NCBI RefSeq assembly: GCF_002093665.1
Contig: NZ_MRWE01000039.1
Location: 1-46,426, forward strand
Source of the DNA: Rouxiella badensis
GTDB lineage: Bacteria > Pseudomonadota > Gammaproteobacteria > Enterobacterales > Enterobacteriaceae
Direction: 5' to 3'
Length of the DNA stretch: 46,426 bases
Shown here: positions 43,751 through 46,426 of the stretch, piece after piece
Numbering within the stretch: the first letter of the stretch is position 1
How the letters are laid out: the number at the start of each line of letters is the position of its first letter
Notes under the pieces: generated by a model
Databases searched by the model: none
Told to the model about the DNA's origin: nothing
What the model saw: only the letters and a program-made list of their open reading frames with translations
Translations under genes and position numbers: made by a program

Positions 43751-45520
43751 TTATACCTGTACCAATGGGCCGGGATTTTTCAGATAGTGATCTTTAATCG
43801 CCTGTGCAGCCATTAGCGTAATAGCGCCAATAGTATCGGTTGGGTTAGCCTGGAAGTTTTGCGGAAAAGCGTTGCCGCCCGGCACGAAGACGTTGTGCAC
43901 ATCCCAACTTTGCAGGTACTTGTTCAGCGCTGAGGTTTTCGGATTGTCCCCCATCACCGCGCCACCCACGTTGTGTGTGGAGACATATTTGGTCAGGTCA
44001 AAGTGTGCGTCCATCGGCAGGAAGCTTTCGCTGTAGCTGTCAGGGTTTAGCTCTTTGGTGATATTGCCCACGATCTCTTTAAGATACTGCTGTAGCTTGA
44101 GTTCGTTCTGTTTCCAGTCGAAGGTCATACGCAGCAGCGGCATGCCGTATTCGTCTTTGTAGTTCGGATCCAGGTCGAGATAAATATCGCGATACGACTG
44201 GCAGGTCGTGGTGATGCTGATTTTCATCGAATGGCCGTACCACTCTTCCATGCCCTCTTTCCAGCCGGTTCCCCAGCTCGGCGTTCCCTTCGGCAGAGAG
44301 GTGCTGATTGGCGTCCCTGTGGCCTGAGAACTGTGAATTTTCGCGCCGCCGATGAAACCTAATCCCGGACCGTCGAAGTTACCCGGTGAGATGTCGTTGA
44401 TCATCTGTCCGGTGGCGCCTGCCGTTGCAAACGGGTTAAAGTTTTTGTCTTTGAAGAACAGCGTCGAGCCGCCGTTACTCAGGAACGCATAGTTACGACC
44501 CACCACACCTTCTTCCGTGATCGGGTTGTAAGGCTTACCGATGCCCGACAACAGCATCAGGCGTACGTTGCAGAACTGGAAGCTGCTCAGCACCACAATC
44601 TTGGCGGGCTGGAAGCACTCGTTGCCCTGCGCGTCGATGTAGATAACGCCTTTGGCGGTTTTTTTGTCATCGTGCAACACGACTTTCAGCACGTTGGCAT
44701 GCACTTCGTAGGAGAAGTTCTCCCTCCGTTTTAAGGCGTCCATCACCGCCGTCTGCGGCGAGGCCTTGGAGTAGTTGAGACAAGGGTATTTACTGCAATA
44801 ACCGCAGTAGTTACAAGGTGCTATCTGATTACCGTAAGGGTTGGTCCAGGCGCGAGATACGCAGGCGGACGGGTTCGGGAAGGGGTGATAGCCCATCTTT
44901 TTCGCCACGTCGGCAAACATACTGCTGTTGAGGGTATCTTCCAGGGCAGGCAGTGGATACGGCTCTGAACGCGGACCTTCGAACGGGTCGCCTCCCTCCA
45001 TGATTTGGCCGCGCAGGTTGCCGGTTTTACCCGATTGACCGCAAATATGCTCGAACTTGGTGTAGTAGGGTTCGATCTCATCCCAGCTGAAGGGGAAGTC
45101 CATGATACGCATGTCTTCCTGTAAAATGCCGGGCTTATAAGCCCGATCGGCATAGGTCTTGAGCTTCAAGTCGGTTGGGGTCGGGCGGATAAGTACCGCC
45201 GTCCAGTGTAGGCCAGACCCCCCCACGCCGGTCCCTGGTGCAAACGCGCCCCATTTACGGGTCGGTAAGGCCGTTTCGCTCATGTTGTAGCGAACCGTTA
45301 CGGCTGCCTCTGCAGGAGTAGCCATGACCTTGTTACGTACCGCGTAGGCGTATTCGTCCGCCGGTTTGGGGTAGGCAAAATCTTCGTAGCTACGGTCACC
45401 GCCGCGTTCGAGTGCGCGGACCTTCAGGCCTGCCATCGCCAGCTCGATACTCATCAATGAGCCTGCCCAACCGAGGCCGACGACGACGACGTCGACTTCT
45501 TCTTTCGTTACTTGTGCCAT
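43751..45520 (-). CDS. GMC-family FAD oxidoreductase, large subunit of gluconate-type dehydrogenase
   Basis: 589 residues from the ATG at 45520, where AGGA lies about six bases upstream; a second ATG at 45523 and an earlier one inside the preceding gene are less likely. FAD-binding 'VVVVGLGWAGSLMSIELAMA' (Gly15, Gly17, Gly20) starts the protein. 'GVGGSGLHWTAV' and the C-terminal 'STHNVGGAVMG' with the presumed catalytic His are characteristic of GMC dehydrogenases. A cysteine-rich segment 'APCNYCGYCSKYPCLNY' resembles an iron-sulphur site seen in relatives. It probably oxidises gluconate at C2 (or 2-ketogluconate at C5) on the periplasmic side, with export depending on the Tat partner. Substrate is inferred from the subunit set and the gcd gene nearby. 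Confidence 0.92.
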   Translation of the reverse strand: MAQVTKEEVDVVVVGLGWAGSLMSIELAMAGLKVRALERGGDRSYEDFAYPKPADEYAYAVRNKVMATPAEAAVTVRYNMSETALPTRKWGAFAPGTGVGGSGLHWTAVLIRPTPTDLKLKTYADRAYKPGILQEDMRIMDFPFSWDEIEPYYTKFEHICGQSGKTGNLRGQIMEGGDPFEGPRSEPYPLPALEDTLNSSMFADVAKKMGYHPFPNPSACVSRAWTNPYGNQIAPCNYCGYCSKYPCLNYSKASPQTAVMDALKRRENFSYEVHANVLKVVLHDDKKTAKGVIYIDAQGNECFQPAKIVVLSSFQFCNVRLMLLSGIGKPYNPITEEGVVGRNYAFLSNGGSTLFFKDKNFNPFATAGATGQMINDISPGNFDGPGLGFIGGAKIHSSQATGTPISTSLPKGTPSWGTGWKEGMEEWYGHSMKISITTTCQSYRDIYLDLDPNYKDEYGMPLLRMTFDWKQNELKLQQYLKEIVGNITKELNPDSYSESFLPMDAHFDLTKYVSTHNVGGAVMGDNPKTSALNKYLQSWDVHNVFVPGGNAFPQNFQANPTDTIGAITLMAAQAIKDHYLKNPGPLVQV

Positions 45521-45569
45521 CATTAATCCTGTCAAATCATCAGAAAACGGAAATCCAGCCAGTTTCGGC

Positions 45570-46295
45570 TTAGGCGCGTGCACCCGTCAGGCTGACCGGG
45601 CCCAGTGGATAAGGGATGTTGTGCTGTTTCACCCACTCGGTGTAGCTCGCACGGGCACCGGGGAAGCCGATGGCAATCCAGGCCTTCATGCCTTTGTTAC
45701 CGCCGTAAATCGGGTCTGCGAGATAACCGTGTTTAGTATCCGACAGCAGCTCGCTGAAGAACTGCGAGGCAACGAGAGACTGCTCACCCAGGTCGGCGAA
45801 TTTGATAACGTTTTTCTGAAGCTGGGTCAGAACGTCGTCTTTCTCCAGCTCAGACAGCTGATGAAAAGCCTTCTGGTGTGTCTGCTGGCACCAACTTTCT
45901 GCCAGGCGGATACCTATTTTGTAGATTTCCTGAGGGCGATAAGGCAACTGGTAACCCATAGTCGCGGGAGCGTGCACGTTGAACGGACCTTGCATATAGA
46001 TTTCACTGCCAAACTCGCCGTGCATTTGCTGGTCGATAAAAATAGGCACATTGGTTTCGAGTGCGCCGGGGGCTTTCCCTTTGCCACCCGCTGGGATCAG
46101 GCGGTCCGCGGCGGCCATAATAAACTGCCACTCATCGGCGCTGAAAAAGACCGGTTTATAGTCGAGTAATTCGGGGGCGGCCATTTCTGCTGCCTGCGCG
46201 GCAGTAAATCCTTTCATCATAATGGCGCTAACGGGCAATGCCATTATTGATCCGAGTAAGAACTTACGACGTGTGGTTTTCTTTTGTAGGAGCAT
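45570..46295 (-). CDS. Small (gamma) subunit of gluconate-type dehydrogenase
   Basis: 241 residues of the gluconate 2-dehydrogenase subunit 3 family. The N-terminus carries a twin-arginine signal, 'TTRRKFLLGSIMALPV', with cleavage near 'AAQAAE'. The core 'FFSADEWQFIMAAADRLIPA' and 'TYLADPIYGGNKGMKAWIAI'-type region ('GYLADPIYGGNKGMKAW') are family marks. It is thought to carry the folded flavoprotein through the Tat pathway as a hitchhiker complex. First in the three-gene operon, 49 bp before the large-subunit ATG. The promoter must lie in the last 130 bases of the window. Confidence 0.92.
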   Translation of the reverse strand: MLLQKKTTRRKFLLGSIMALPVSAIMMKGFTAAQAAEMAAPELLDYKPVFFSADEWQFIMAAADRLIPAGGKGKAPGALETNVPIFIDQQMHGEFGSEIYMQGPFNVHAPATMGYQLPYRPQEIYKIGIRLAESWCQQTHQKAFHQLSELEKDDVLTQLQKNVIKFADLGEQSLVASQFFSELLSDTKHGYLADPIYGGNKGMKAWIAIGFPGARASYTEWVKQHNIPYPLGPVSLTGARA

Positions 46296-46426
46296 AGCAA
46301 TACGACTCTCACAGGCTTAAATGTTAGGAGTGGGTTAATTATTATTGTGGTTGGGTACTGAATTATAATATCACTGCAACATTATAAATAAATGAATAAA
46401 TCCCAGGTTAATTAAGCTTTCATTGG
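46296..46426 (-). promoter_or_regulatory. Upstream region of the dehydrogenase operon, window edge
   Basis: 131 AT-rich bases before the Tat-subunit gene. A promoter is expected here, but I see no clear -35/-10 pair or operator, and no ORF on either strand. Confidence 0.35.

Overview
The window looks like chromosomal DNA of a member of the Enterobacterales. The supporting genes are an SOS-controlled cho endonuclease, an aga/kba-type galactosamine catabolic set, a ROK kinase resembling E. coli NagK, an AraC protein very like E. coli AraC, a membrane-bound PQQ glucose dehydrogenase (gcd) and a three-subunit gluconate-type dehydrogenase. The genus cannot be fixed from this sequence. Coding density is high and nearly every gene is intact. 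The exception is the AT-rich left end (about 1-4800), which is sparse and looks like an accessory region.

Left end (1-4850): an AlpA-like excision/regulatory protein, then a 23-nt relic of the 3' end of tRNA-Phe (787-809) that marks a probable old integration site, a terminator, a small gamma-glutamylcyclotransferase-like gene, a secreted GH19 chitinase with chitin-binding modules, and an XRE repressor flanked by three copies of a shared operator-like motif (TTAGGT-N4-CTAA). Stress and repair genes follow (4851-7855): an MBL hydrolase behind a TetR-type palindrome, a YghA-like SDR, and cho with a LexA box inside its promoter.

GalNAc locus (7852-21230): a minus-strand set runs from a solute-binding protein through two permeases, an ATPase, a Gfo/Idh/MocA protein and a ROK kinase to agaR, kbaZ, agaS and kbaY. 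Divergent from it is a cytoplasmic GH123-type (DUF4091) protein, a family with beta-N-acetylgalactosaminidase activity. I infer an ABC-fed pathway for GalNAc-containing glycans: import, cytoplasmic hydrolysis, kinase phosphorylation, deacetylation by an enzyme encoded elsewhere, deamination/isomerisation by AgaS, and cleavage of tagatose-1,6-bisphosphate by KbaY/KbaZ. No PTS, GalNAc-6-P deacetylase or tagatose-6-P kinase is present here. CTTTCG/CGAAAG motifs in both control regions fit one DeoR-family (AgaR) regulon.

Two adjacent RbsABC-type importers (21536-34998): the first unit has a xylose-isomerase-like TIM barrel, binding protein, ATPase, permease, RpiR regulator and PfkB kinase, with a convergent FAH-family hydrolase. 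The second has an ATPase, permease, binding protein and SMP-30 lactonase, with a divergent IclR regulator. CRP-like sites lie before both. A lactonase plus an FAH protein hints at sugar or sugar-acid catabolism, but the substrates are unknown.

Oxidative and galactoside end (35488-46426): gcd, with a strong terminator; an MFS symporter-GH42 galactosidase-AraC operon; and a Tat-exported small subunit, GMC flavoprotein and triheme cytochrome c. Gcd and the dehydrogenase would oxidise glucose to gluconate and probably 2-ketogluconate in the periplasm, feeding electrons to the quinone pool.
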